Assembly (NCBI GenBank): GCA_944358665.1
Contig: CALVRP010000061.1
Location: 1-14,265, forward strand
Direction of reading: 5' to 3'
From: an uncultured Bacilli bacterium
Lineage (GTDB): Bacteria; Bacillota_I; Bacilli_A; RF39; UBA660
DNA length: 14,265 nt
In this document: positions 1-6,086 of the stretch, one piece after another
Layout of the letters: every line of letters starts with the position of its first letter
Position numbering within the stretch: the stretch's first letter is position 1
Made by a program: the position numbers and the translations under genes
The notes under the pieces: generated by a model
Databases searched by the model: none
What the model was told of the DNA's origin: nothing
Seen by the model: the letters and a program-made list of their open reading frames with translations, nothing else

Positions 1-243
1 GCAACTGGACTCACCGGAGCTACCGGAGCAACTGGAGCCACTGGGGCAACTGGAGCAACTGGACCGACCGGAGCTACTGGACCAACGGGTGCTACTGGAC
101 CAACGGGTGCTACTGGACCAACTGGAGCTACCGGAGCAACTGGACCAACAGGGCCTACAGGACCAACGGGTGCTACTGGACCAACGGGTACTACTGGACC
201 AACTGGAGCTACTGGACCAACAGGGCCTACAGGACCAACGGGT
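1..243 (+). repeat. Imperfect 9-nt tandem array encoding Gly-X-Thr, first block
   Basis: Codon triplets of the form GGN-(GCN or CCN)-ACN repeat without interruption. A 31-bp segment (GGACCAACAGGG...) occurs identically at 142-172 and 214-244, a 72-bp offset, which indicates recent internal duplication. Repeats of this kind change length by slippage and recombination and often break short-read assemblies. That may be why the window starts inside one. Confidence 0.85.
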
Positions 244-585
244 GAAGACGGAACTGCAGAAACTATCTCTGTTGGTAATACTACAACTGGTGATGCTGGA
301 ACTGATGCAGCTGTTACTGATACATCAGGTGGACCAAATCATATTTTAGACTTTGTAATACCAAGAGGTTTTGATGGATTAGATGGAGAAGACGGAACCG
401 ATGGTGCCACTGGGGCTACCGGTGCTACTGGGGCTATTGGAATACCTGGACCTACTGGACCGACCGGAGCTACTGGAGCAACAGGGCCGACCGGGCCAAC
501 GGGGCCTACAGGGCCAAGAGGAATTACAGGACCTACTGGACCAACCGGAGCTACCGGAAAATGCAAATGTGATTCTTCTTTATAA
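1..585 (+). CDS. Collagen-like repeat protein, 3' part (5' end outside window)
   Basis: Frame 1 is open from the left edge to TAA at 583-585 and gives a 194-residue C-terminal fragment. Residues 1-81 are Gly-X-Thr triplets (mostly GAT and GPT), as in bacterial collagen-like filaments such as BclA-type exosporium proteins. Residues 82-121 break the repeat with a non-collagen insert that has a GNTTTGDAGTDAAVT stretch and ends in LDFVIPRG. The pattern recalls inserts seen in many clostridial and phage collagen-like proteins. Triplets resume at about residue 122 (GFDGLDGEDG) and run to about 186. The protein ends in KCKCDSSL, so two Cys flank one Lys. Codons are G- and C-richer than in neighbouring genes, mainly because Gly, Pro, Ala and Thr dominate. 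The gene converges on sigE. A role on the spore or cell surface is inference; no start, signal peptide or promoter is visible. Confidence 0.85.
   Translation, partial: ATGLTGATGATGATGATGATGPTGATGPTGATGPTGATGPTGATGATGPTGPTGPTGATGPTGTTGPTGATGPTGPTGPTGEDGTAETISVGNTTTGDAGTDAAVTDTSGGPNHILDFVIPRGFDGLDGEDGTDGATGATGATGAIGIPGPTGPTGATGATGPTGPTGPTGPRGITGPTGPTGATGKCKCDSSL
379..558 (+). repeat. Imperfect Gly-X-Y coding array, second block
   Basis: The second collagen-like block is less regular than the first. It starts with acidic triplets (GED, GTD), goes through GAT and GIP/GPT triplets, and includes one GPR and one GIT before the Cys-containing tail. It is separated from the first block by a 40-residue non-collagen insert. 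Confidence 0.75.
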
Positions 586-593
586 TTAATAAT

Positions 594-629
594 AAAAGCT
601 ATTGACTCAATTAAAATCAATAGCTTTTT
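594..629. terminator. Bidirectional intrinsic terminator between collagen-like gene and sigE
   Basis: A perfect 12-bp stem (AAAAGCTATTGA at 594-605 and its complement at 617-628) encloses an 11-nt loop. A T-rich run follows on both strands. It lies 8 nt after the collagen-like stop codon, and its right arm touches the sigE stop at 628-630, so it can end both convergent transcripts. Confidence 0.9.
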
Positions 630-1314
630 ATTTATCTAAATTTTTTAATTTTTTAATAACTTTTTTTTCAATTCTAGAAATATAGGACTGACTGATACCA
701 AGTAAACTAGCAACATCTTTTTGAGTCATCTCCTCATTATTAAAAAGTCCATATCTTAAAACCATAATTTTTTTATCTCTTTCATTTAATTTGTTTATTT
801 CTTTATAAAGTAATTTTTTTTCAATTTCTTTTTCTAATCCTTTAGTAACAATATCATCCTCAGTTCCTAAAATATCTTCTAAATGTAATTCATTTCCTTC
901 AGAATCAAAACTTAAATTATCTTCAAAACTTATTTCCCCTTTTCTTCTTTTATTTTTCCTTAAAAACATTAAGATTTCATTATCAATACACCTAGATGCA
1001 TAAGTAGCTAGTTTAATATTTTTATCAAGTTTATAAGTATTAACACCTTTAATAAGTCCAACACTACCAATACTAACCAAATCCTCTAAATCAACGCCAG
1101 TATTTTCATATTTTTTAGCCAAAAAAACAACTAAACGTAAATTATGCTCAATTAATTTTGCTCTAGCGACTTTATCACCATCCATTGCTTTTTGAACATA
1201 TTTCACCTCTTCCTCTTTAGAAAGTGGTGCGGGAAGTTTATCACTACTACCTATGAAAAATACTTGATCTTTACCTAAAATTATTTTGATAAATTCTTTA
1301 ATCTTTTCTAACAA
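628..1314 (-). CDS. sigE: Pro-sigma-E, RNA polymerase sporulation sigma factor
   Basis: This 228-residue sigma-70-family factor drives the mother-cell programme after asymmetric division. Residues 1-20 form a pro-sequence ending QVFFIGSSD, matching VYYIGGSE of Bacillus subtilis pro-sigma-E, where SpoIIGA cleaves after the first aromatic residue; here that would be after F19. Region 2 is about residues 52-120 (NLRLVVFLAKKYENTG, LATYASRCIDNEI). Region 4, with its helix-turn-helix, is about 170-225 (TQKDVASLLGISQSYISRIEK). The start is TTG at 1312-1314, with GGAGGG six bases upstream (1321-1326). It overlaps the spoIIGA stop by 7 nt, so translation is probably coupled. It is slightly shorter than the 239-residue B. 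subtilis protein, mostly in the pro-sequence. No sigG follows, although many relatives have it downstream. Identification is firm. Confidence 0.95.
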   Translation of the reverse strand: MLEKIKEFIKIILGKDQVFFIGSSDKLPAPLSKEEEVKYVQKAMDGDKVARAKLIEHNLRLVVFLAKKYENTGVDLEDLVSIGSVGLIKGVNTYKLDKNIKLATYASRCIDNEILMFLRKNKRRKGEISFEDNLSFDSEGNELHLEDILGTEDDIVTKGLEKEIEKKLLYKEINKLNERDKKIMVLRYGLFNNEEMTQKDVASLLGISQSYISRIEKKVIKKLKNLDK

Positions 1315-2033
1315 TTATGTCCCTCCATTTCTTTATTTAAAAGTACTTCAGCCCCTTCAATATTCATATTAGTACTAAACCCTAATAAAACTTTGTCAAA
1401 AACAGTATTATTAACAATAACTTTTTTTACTTTAATACATTCTAAAAGTGCAGTCCCACTAATAGTAGTATAAGGAACTAAAATAACTTTTTTTGAAAAA
1501 GTATTTTTTAAGTTTGTAATAATAACCATATTATTTTTATGCCGTAAGCTATTACCACTATCTAAGTAACCTGTTAAACTGAGAGTTTTATTACCAATAT
1601 AAATTAAAACGTCATAATACTTATTTTTTCTATTTTCTAACATTTTCATTTGCTTAATATAAATATATATAACTATTGGACAAAGTATGAATAAAATAAT
1701 CAAAGAATTATAGCCGAAATTTAATTTAAACAAATATAAAAAACCACCAATACTAATACTAACTAAATAAAAAACTAAGATATTATAAATAGTATATTTA
1801 AAATTTTTATAATAAAAAGTAAATAAATTCATTAAAATACTTAAGTAAACCTTTAAAATTATAAGCTGCAAGCTATTAATATTTAAAAATAAAATAATAA
1901 TACTTAAGCTACCAATAAAAGCCCCTATTATTAAATTAAATATTTTAGCTCTTCTCTTTAATAAAATATTAGTAGTCATTAAAAGAAGAAAATCTAAAAG
2001 AAAGTTAAAAAGAAATAAAACTTCAATATACAT
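1308..2033 (-). CDS. spoIIGA: SpoIIGA, membrane aspartic protease that processes pro-sigma-E
   Basis: This 241-residue protein has an N-terminal half of about five hydrophobic segments (within residues 2-127) and a cytoplasmic protease half. The catalytic signature is YLDSGNSL, with the active-site Asp at residue 158 (numbering from the chosen start). LVPYTTISG and LLGFSTNMN follow, which resemble the rest of the SpoIIGA fold. Family knowledge: it dimerises in the sporulation septum and cleaves the pro-sequence of the sigma-E encoded immediately downstream. I chose ATG at 2031-2033 because GGTGAT (2038-2043) sits six bases upstream and MYIEV aligns with the B. subtilis start. A GTG at 2040-2042 lies inside that ribosome site and would add three residues. 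The C-terminus is shorter than in the 309-residue B. subtilis protein. Confidence 0.92.
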   Translation of the reverse strand: MYIEVLFLFNFLLDFLLLMTTNILLKRRAKIFNLIIGAFIGSLSIIILFLNINSLQLIILKVYLSILMNLFTFYYKNFKYTIYNILVFYLVSISIGGFLYLFKLNFGYNSLIILFILCPIVIYIYIKQMKMLENRKNKYYDVLIYIGNKTLSLTGYLDSGNSLRHKNNMVIITNLKNTFSKKVILVPYTTISGTALLECIKVKKVIVNNTVFDKVLLGFSTNMNIEGAEVLLNKEMEGHNC

Positions 2034-2049
2034 ATTTATCACCGAATTT

Positions 2050-2082
2050 ATTTTAATATTCTTGATAGTGATAAAATGTCAA
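2050..2082 (-). promoter_or_regulatory. Probable spoIIGA-sigE promoter with long spacer
   Basis: A perfect TTGACA lies at 2077-2082. The best -10-like hexamer is TAAAAT at 2050-2055, which gives a 21-bp spacer. TATTAA at 2053-2058 would give 18 bp but matches the consensus less well. The B. subtilis spoIIG promoter is known for an over-long spacer and Spo0A dependence. Read on the plus strand, 2077-2083 is TGTCAAA, one base from the Spo0A box TGTCGAA. No second box was found. Confidence 0.5.
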
Positions 2083-2113
2083 AAAAAAGAGACTAAATAT
2101 TTTTAATCTCTTT
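2081..2113 (-). terminator. Intrinsic terminator of proS
   Basis: On the minus strand AAAGAGATTAAA pairs with TTTAGTCTCTTT (12 pairs including one G-T wobble, loop AATA), followed by a run of eight T. The stem covers the proS stop codon at 2093-2095. The end of the T-run is also the start of the TTGACA of the next promoter. Confidence 0.85.
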
Positions 2114-3775
2114 AATAATATCTTCAATTTTTACATCTTTATTGACTTTTCCATCACGAGTTTTTAATTCTACTAAACCATCACTTACTTTTTTACCAAC
2201 AGTTATACGATAAGGAATACCAATTAAATCCATATCTTTAAATTTAACCCCTGGTCTTTCATCACGATTATCAAATAAAGTATCAATATTATTTTCTTCT
2301 AATTCTTGATAAAGTTTTTCAGCTACTTCTTTAGCTTTTTCATCTTTATTACTAATAAGAACTATACATGCGGTAAAAGGCGCGATGGAAACCGGCCAAA
2401 TAATACCGTTTTCATCATGATGTTGCTCGACAACAGCTGAAATACATCTTGCAGTTCCAATTCCGTAACAGCCCATATCTACTGGTTTTAATTTATTGTT
2501 TTCATCCAAATAATTAAGACCTAAAGCTTCCGAATATTTTGTTCCAAGTTTAAATGTATTACCTACTTCAATACCTTTTTTAAAAGTTATTTTTCTCCCG
2601 CAATGTGGACATTTATCATTTTCTGTTATATTAACAATGTCACCAGCTTTATAAATTTTAAAGTCACTTAAATTAACATCAATATAATGATAACCTTCTT
2701 TGTTAGCACCACATACAAAATTAATCATATTTAAAACTTCATTATCGACAATTATTTTAGCCTCGATACCAATTGGACCTAAAGAACCAAATGTACCTGT
2801 AGTTATAGTTTTAAGTTCTTCTTCAGTAGCCATTTCTACACTAGTCGCATTTAATAATTTACGAAGTTTTGTATCATTAAGTTCCCTGTCACCTTTAATA
2901 AGTGCCATAATAATTTCTCCATCAACATTATAAACTAAAGTTTTGACAGTATCATTAATATCAATATTTAAGAAATTAACAACATCTTCAATAGTTTTTA
3001 CATTAGGTGTTTCTACTAACGCGTAAGGTTTTTCTTGCTTTTCTTGTTTAAAATCACTTTTTACTGGGGCAATTTCAATGTTTGAAGAAAAATCACAATT
3101 ATCACAAATAACTAAAGTATCTTCGCCAATATTGCTTATTGCTTGATATTCTTCTGATAAAAGTCCACCCATAGCTCCAGTGTCAGCTTTTACTACTCGA
3201 TAATCTAAATCTAAAGCATCAAAGATATTATGATAAGCTTTAGTCATTTTAGTATAAGCAATATCAGTATGCTTTTCATCAATATCAAAACTATAAGCAT
3301 CTTTCATGGTAAACTCGCGAGTTCTAATAAGTCCATATCTAGGACGTGCTTCATCTCTGAATTTATCACCTATTTGATATAAATTAAATGGCATATCACG
3401 GTAAGATTTTATTTTTTCTTTAGCGGCAATTACAAATAATTCTTCATGCGTTGGCCCAAGTAAATAATCACGTTTATAGCGATCTTTTAATCTAAACATA
3501 TCATCACCAAAGGAAGATAATCTTCCTGAAGCTTCAAAAACATCAGCTGGTAATAAAAATGGCATTAATAATTCACTAGCTCCGGCATCATTCATTTCTT
3601 TACGAATAATATTTTCAACCTTTTGCTTTACTCTAAAACCAAGTGGCATAAACATATAAATACCACTTACGGATTTTTTTATCATTCCACTTCTTACAAG
3701 CAAATTACCACTTACAGAATCTTCATCTTTCACATCTTCTCTTAAAGTATAGAAAAAACTGTTTTTTAATCTCAT
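2093..3775 (-). CDS. proS: Proline--tRNA ligase, bacterial type with editing domain
   Basis: This class II aminoacyl-tRNA synthetase (560 residues) charges tRNA-Pro in the cytoplasm. The N-terminus MRLKNSFFYTLRE is typical. GPTHEE is at residues 107-112. Motif 2 is FRDEARPRYGLIRTREFTMKD at about 139-158, and motif 3 (GCYGIGTARC, then EQHHDENGIIWP) is at about 435-461. Between motifs 2 and 3 lies the INS editing domain (about 218-385), with flanking Cys pairs CDNC and CPHC. The last 95 residues are the anticodon-binding domain. ATG at 3773-3775 is chosen because GGTGAT is six bases upstream and the sequence then aligns with the family. The upstream in-frame ATG at 3791-3793 overlaps the -10 box, so it is not in the transcript. 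The gene is monocistronic, with its own promoter and terminator. Confidence 0.97.
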   Translation of the reverse strand: MRLKNSFFYTLREDVKDEDSVSGNLLVRSGMIKKSVSGIYMFMPLGFRVKQKVENIIRKEMNDAGASELLMPFLLPADVFEASGRLSSFGDDMFRLKDRYKRDYLLGPTHEELFVIAAKEKIKSYRDMPFNLYQIGDKFRDEARPRYGLIRTREFTMKDAYSFDIDEKHTDIAYTKMTKAYHNIFDALDLDYRVVKADTGAMGGLLSEEYQAISNIGEDTLVICDNCDFSSNIEIAPVKSDFKQEKQEKPYALVETPNVKTIEDVVNFLNIDINDTVKTLVYNVDGEIIMALIKGDRELNDTKLRKLLNATSVEMATEEELKTITTGTFGSLGPIGIEAKIIVDNEVLNMINFVCGANKEGYHYIDVNLSDFKIYKAGDIVNITENDKCPHCGRKITFKKGIEVGNTFKLGTKYSEALGLNYLDENNKLKPVDMGCYGIGTARCISAVVEQHHDENGIIWPVSIAPFTACIVLISNKDEKAKEVAEKLYQELEENNIDTLFDNRDERPGVKFKDMDLIGIPYRITVGKKVSDGLVELKTRDGKVNKDVKIEDIIKEIKNI

Positions 3776-3791
3776 ACAAATCACCAAATTC

Positions 3792-3821
3792 ATTATATCA
3801 TATTTTATTTACATATATCAA
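3792..3821 (-). promoter_or_regulatory. proS promoter, strong sigma-A type with very short leader
   Basis: TTGATA at 3816-3821, an 18-bp spacer, then TGATATAAT, an extended -10 with TATAAT at 3792-3797. Transcription should start near 3785, right at the GGTGAT ribosome site, leaving a leader of only about ten bases. That leaves no room for a T-box or other leader control. Confidence 0.8.
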
Positions 3822-3850
3822 AAAAATATAACTAATTAAATAGTTATATT
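3820..3850 (-). terminator. Intrinsic terminator of rpsP-khpA
   Basis: A perfect 10-bp stem (minus strand AATATAACTA with TAGTTATATT, loop of six) is followed by seven T. The stem begins within the khpA stop codon (3849-3851), and the T-run merges with the TTGATA box of the proS promoter. Confidence 0.88.
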
Positions 3851-4091
3851 AAAATGAATCGACCTCTATTTTAACTTTTGGTAAATCATTCATATAGCTA
3901 CTAGCTGAAACAACCGTTCTAATAGCATTAATAATTCTTCCTTTGTGGCCAATAACTCTTCCCATTTCATCTTTGGGAACCATTACAATTATTGTAATAA
4001 AATTTTCATCTTTTAACTCTTTTACTGAAACCATATCAGGTTCTTTAACTAAACTCTTTACTAAAAATTCAGTTAATTCTTTTAAATCCAT
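3849..4091 (-). CDS. khpA: KhpA, KH-domain RNA-binding protein (YlqC family)
   Basis: This 80-residue single KH domain carries the RNA-binding GxxG loop as IGHKGRIINAIR (about residues 47-58). Family knowledge: KhpA pairs with KhpB/EloR as a global RNA chaperone affecting cell elongation and division in Gram-positives, and is usually encoded just after rpsP. Here it starts three bases after the rpsP stop with only a weak ribosome site (AAAGAAAG), so it is probably translated by coupling to rpsP. The usual next genes, rimM, trmD and rplS, are absent; a terminator follows instead. The length is normal for the family. Confidence 0.93.
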   Translation of the reverse strand: MDLKELTEFLVKSLVKEPDMVSVKELKDENFITIIVMVPKDEMGRVIGHKGRIINAIRTVVSASSYMNDLPKVKIEVDSF

Positions 4092-4094
4092 AAA

Positions 4095-4376
4095 TTATTT
4101 ACTTTCTTTTTTGTTTTTTTGATTATGGAATTTTTCCATAATACCTTGCTTACTAAATAAACTTCTTACAGTATCAGTTGGGATAGCACCTTGTGATAAC
4201 CATTTTAAAGCTACTTCTTCGTTTATTTTTACTTCTGCTGGTTCAGTAATAGGATTATAAGTTCCTACAAGTTCGATGTATTTACCATCTCTTTTAGTTC
4301 TTGAATCTGCAGCAACTACACGGTAAAATGGTTTCTTTTTCGCACCCATTCTCATAAGTCTTAATTTAACTGCCAT
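4095..4376 (-). CDS. rpsP: 30S ribosomal protein bS16
   Basis: This 93-residue protein has the bS16 N-terminal signature (AVKLRLMRMGAKKKPFYRVV, then ADSRTKRDGKYIELVGTYNP). WLSQGAIPTDTVRSLF follows in the second half, and the tail is Lys-rich. It is a structural protein of the small ribosomal subunit. ATG at 4374-4376 is preceded by GGAGGG (4383-4388) at a good distance. It is the first gene of the rpsP-khpA unit and has a near-consensus promoter, as expected for a highly expressed ribosomal gene. Confidence 0.97.
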   Translation of the reverse strand: MAVKLRLMRMGAKKKPFYRVVAADSRTKRDGKYIELVGTYNPITEPAEVKINEEVALKWLSQGAIPTDTVRSLFSKQGIMEKFHNQKNKKESK

Positions 4377-4400
4377 GTTTTTCCCTCCATTTCTTTAAAC

Positions 4401-4429
4401 ATTTTAACATATAAAAAACGAAGTGTCAA
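4401..4429 (-). promoter_or_regulatory. rpsP-khpA promoter
   Basis: Perfect TTGACA at 4424-4429, a 17-bp spacer, and TAAAAT at 4401-4406 preceded by TG one base upstream (extended -10). The -35 hexamer lies inside the hairpin that probably terminates cotE transcripts. Confidence 0.85.
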
Positions 4430-4438
4430 CACTTTTTG
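4413..4438 (-). terminator. Probable terminator of cotE, overlapping the rpsP promoter
   Basis: On the minus strand AAGTG-TTGA-CACTT forms a 5-bp hairpin, flanked by A-rich sequence before it and by CG plus a run of six T after it. It is weaker than the other terminators here. Its loop and right arm contain the rpsP TTGACA box. Confidence 0.55.
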
Positions 4439-4450
4439 GTTATCTTTTCA

Positions 4451-4984
4451 TTATATGTAATTTTCGTTAACATTTTCATCAATTTCGTTTAAAGTTTCCT
4501 CATCAATATCATCGACAATTTCATCCCAAGGATCTTCTTCATCTTCTACCGCGATTTTAACCTTTGTTTCACCTACTATTTCAACACCAAGTTCTTTATC
4601 AATGTTAAAAGAAATAGTTTTACCTTCAAGCGGATTTACACTAGAACAAGTTGGTTGTCTTAATGAGCGAACGATAATATCTGTATCACCTGATAAATCA
4701 GCATTTTCTCTGATTCTAACATTAAATAGTTCATTATATTCTATCTTTTTATTAATAACTGTTGTTTTACTATCATTATCATAAGAATACCAAATGTTTA
4801 CATCAAAAGATCCATCAACACCGACTTTATCTCCTGCTTTATAACCTTTAAATTGATGATTAATTACCCAGCATCCAAGAACAGTTGAAGGTTCATGATC
4901 AGCTTCTACTGTATAAGTATTTTTAAATGCTTTTTTACCTTTACCCACAACTGCTTTGGTTACGATTTCTTTATATGATGCCAC
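4451..4984 (-). CDS. cotE: CotE, outer spore-coat morphogenetic protein
   Basis: CotE family member (177 residues from the chosen start; B. subtilis CotE is 181). Recognisable blocks are YKEIVTKAVVGKG, STVLGCWVINHQFKG, DVNIWYSYDNDSKT, LRQPTCSSVNP and VEIVGETKVKIAVE, followed by a highly acidic tail (EDEEDPWDEIVDDIDEE), as in Bacillus. Family knowledge: CotE assembles around the forespore in the mother cell and recruits outer coat proteins. GTG at 4982-4984 is preferred, because GAGGGGTG lies about five bases upstream and the protein then begins MASYKEI, aligning with the Bacillus start. ATG at 4985-4987 is too close to that site, and GTG at 4997-4999 lies at or before the likely transcription start. 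CotE is essentially confined to Bacilli. Confidence 0.93.
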   Translation of the reverse strand: MASYKEIVTKAVVGKGKKAFKNTYTVEADHEPSTVLGCWVINHQFKGYKAGDKVGVDGSFDVNIWYSYDNDSKTTVINKKIEYNELFNVRIRENADLSGDTDIIVRSLRQPTCSSVNPLEGKTISFNIDKELGVEIVGETKVKIAVEDEEDPWDEIVDDIDEETLNEIDENVNENYI

Positions 4985-5002
4985 CATATCACCCCTCACT
5001 TT

Positions 5003-5030
5003 AATGTATGCAAGCTCAGGAAAAAAGTGA
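5003..5030 (-). promoter_or_regulatory. Sigma-E-like promoter of cotE
   Basis: The -10 CATACATT (5003-5010) fits the sigma-E consensus CATACAmT at seven of eight positions. Thirteen bases upstream, TCACTTT (5024-5030) fits the -35 KmATATT at five of seven. No sigma-A-type TATAAT is present in this gap. B. subtilis cotE is known to use sigma-E and sigma-K promoters. An odd palindrome, GTTAAATTAAC, lies further upstream at 5045-5055 with no assigned role. Confidence 0.65.
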
Positions 5031-5056
5031 CCAAAAAGTACTACGTTAAATTAACC

Positions 5057-5085
5057 AAAAAAAAGAATTAACAAAAGAATTCTTT
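5057..5085 (-). terminator. Intrinsic terminator of the membrane-protein gene upstream of cotE
   Basis: Perfect 8-bp stem (minus strand AAAGAATT with AATTCTTT, loop of eight) followed by further T bases, eight in the continuous run. The left arm starts inside the stop codon at 5084-5086. Confidence 0.82.
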
Positions 5086-6010
5086 AATATTGTCTTTGAA
5101 CAGTTAATGTTCCTTGATTTACTACCGTTTCGTTATCATAATCAGAATAACTGATAATTATATCATTGTTATTAAAAGTTATCGTCCCTGATAGACTTTC
5201 ATTTGGTTTCACAACTTTATAATCATAATTATTATCAGATAACTTAGTTATATTAATTACACTAGTTGTATTATTTACTTCTCTAGAAATTTCTAATTTT
5301 ACAAATTCTCTAGTGATTCCGGTAGTATAAATACTAATCGTCAGTGGTGAAATATAATTATCTGGACTTAAATCATTTAGCTTTTCCTCTATTTCATCTT
5401 TAGTATAATCACTGATTTTACTATATGCATTTAAAAAGTCCTCATTATTTTTTAAATTAGTGATAAATTTATCATTAACATCATCAATATTGTTTTCGTT
5501 AATAACTAAAGATACTCTATTAGTTTCAACATCCCTACCGTTAACTTTAATCGTCATATCATTACCAACTATTTTTTCACTACTTATCGCTTCTAAAAAA
5601 GCCGTTTTAACCCCTTTTATTATAGGTGTTACATTCTCTTCACTTACTGATAAATTATTAAATGTAGAAATACTGTTATTATATTTTTCATCAATAGTTC
5701 CAGCACTACTGATATTACTATCCCTAACATTACGAACATTTTCTTCTAAAGTATTAAACATATTATTAACAGCCGAAGTAAAAATGAGTCGCGGATTATT
5801 TAAAATATAAAAAATAATACCTAAAATAGCAATTAAAACAACTATTATTAAAGAAATAATAACTACTTTTCTTTTATGTTTTTTATTTTGCCTAATTAAA
5901 GCACTATTAGTACTTTCTTCAATGGCGTCTTCTAAATTATTTACTATTTCATCGCTTAAATTTTCATCTTCAATTTTATCTAATTTTTCTTGTCCTTTTT
6001 TATTATCCAC
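5084..6010 (-). CDS. Single-pass membrane protein of unknown function between miaB and cotE
   Basis: I do not recognise this 308-residue protein. Residues 1-48 are acidic then basic (ending QNKKHKRK). Residues 49-70 form one hydrophobic helix, and residues 71-308 would lie outside the cytoplasm by the positive-inside rule. The outer part has no Cys and is rich in Asn, Ser and Asp. It shows beta-type alternation in its last third (TSVINITKLSDNNYDYKVV, SGTITFNNNDIIISY), which resembles extracytoplasmic beta-sheet modules but gives no firm family. The start is GTG at 6008-6010 with only a weak ribosome site (GGGAG 13 bases upstream, or GAGAG closer). In many Bacilli, ymcA (ricA) lies between miaB and cotE; this protein has no visible similarity to it. 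The position beside cotE makes a sporulation or envelope role possible but unproven. Confidence 0.85.
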   Translation of the reverse strand: MDNKKGQEKLDKIEDENLSDEIVNNLEDAIEESTNSALIRQNKKHKRKVVIISLIIVVLIAILGIIFYILNNPRLIFTSAVNNMFNTLEENVRNVRDSNISSAGTIDEKYNNSISTFNNLSVSEENVTPIIKGVKTAFLEAISSEKIVGNDMTIKVNGRDVETNRVSLVINENNIDDVNDKFITNLKNNEDFLNAYSKISDYTKDEIEEKLNDLSPDNYISPLTISIYTTGITREFVKLEISREVNNTTSVINITKLSDNNYDYKVVKPNESLSGTITFNNNDIIISYSDYDNETVVNQGTLTVQRQY

Positions 6011-6040
6011 GCTCTCACACTCCCACTATCATCATAGCAA

Positions 6041-6069
6041 ATTATAAGCATTTTGGCAAGAAAAAAGTA
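6041..6069 (-). promoter_or_regulatory. Possible promoter of the membrane-protein gene
   Basis: A perfect TATAAT lies at 6041-6046. The -35 is poor: TACTTT at 6064-6069 with a 17-bp spacer, lying within the miaB terminator. No sigma-E-like -10 was seen. Confidence 0.4.
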
Positions 6070-6086
6070 ATTACTTTACAATTACT
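6061..6086 (-). terminator. Intrinsic terminator of miaB
   Basis: Minus-strand AGTAATT pairs with AATTACT (7 bp, 7-base loop), followed by six T. The hairpin spans the miaB stop codon at 6071-6073. Confidence 0.82.

Noticed and set aside
1..243. CRISPR-like array
   Set aside because: The repeat unit is 9 nt, in frame and without spacers; it encodes collagen-like triplets.
89..349. Plus-strand open frame rich in Leu-Asp-Gln
   Set aside because: It is an out-of-frame reading of the collagen repeats; frame 1 is continuous from the window edge and has the expected Gly-X-Y pattern.
339..620. Minus-strand open frame with Pro-Val-Gly-Pro repeats under the collagen array
   Set aside because: It is the antisense reading of the Gly-X-Thr repeats, which keeps frames open. 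It has no ribosome site and runs through the terminator.
3776..3793. Upstream ATG for proS giving six extra residues
   Set aside because: It overlaps the -10 box, has no ribosome site, and the extra residues are not part of the ProRS family alignment.
3776..3848. T-box or riboswitch leader before proS
   Set aside because: The promoter leaves a leader of about ten bases, too short for any leader RNA.
4985..4999. Longer cotE starts at GTG 4999 or ATG 4987
   Set aside because: GTG 4999 lies at or before the likely transcription start. ATG 4987 is only two or three bases from the ribosome site. GTG 4984 fits spacing and homology.
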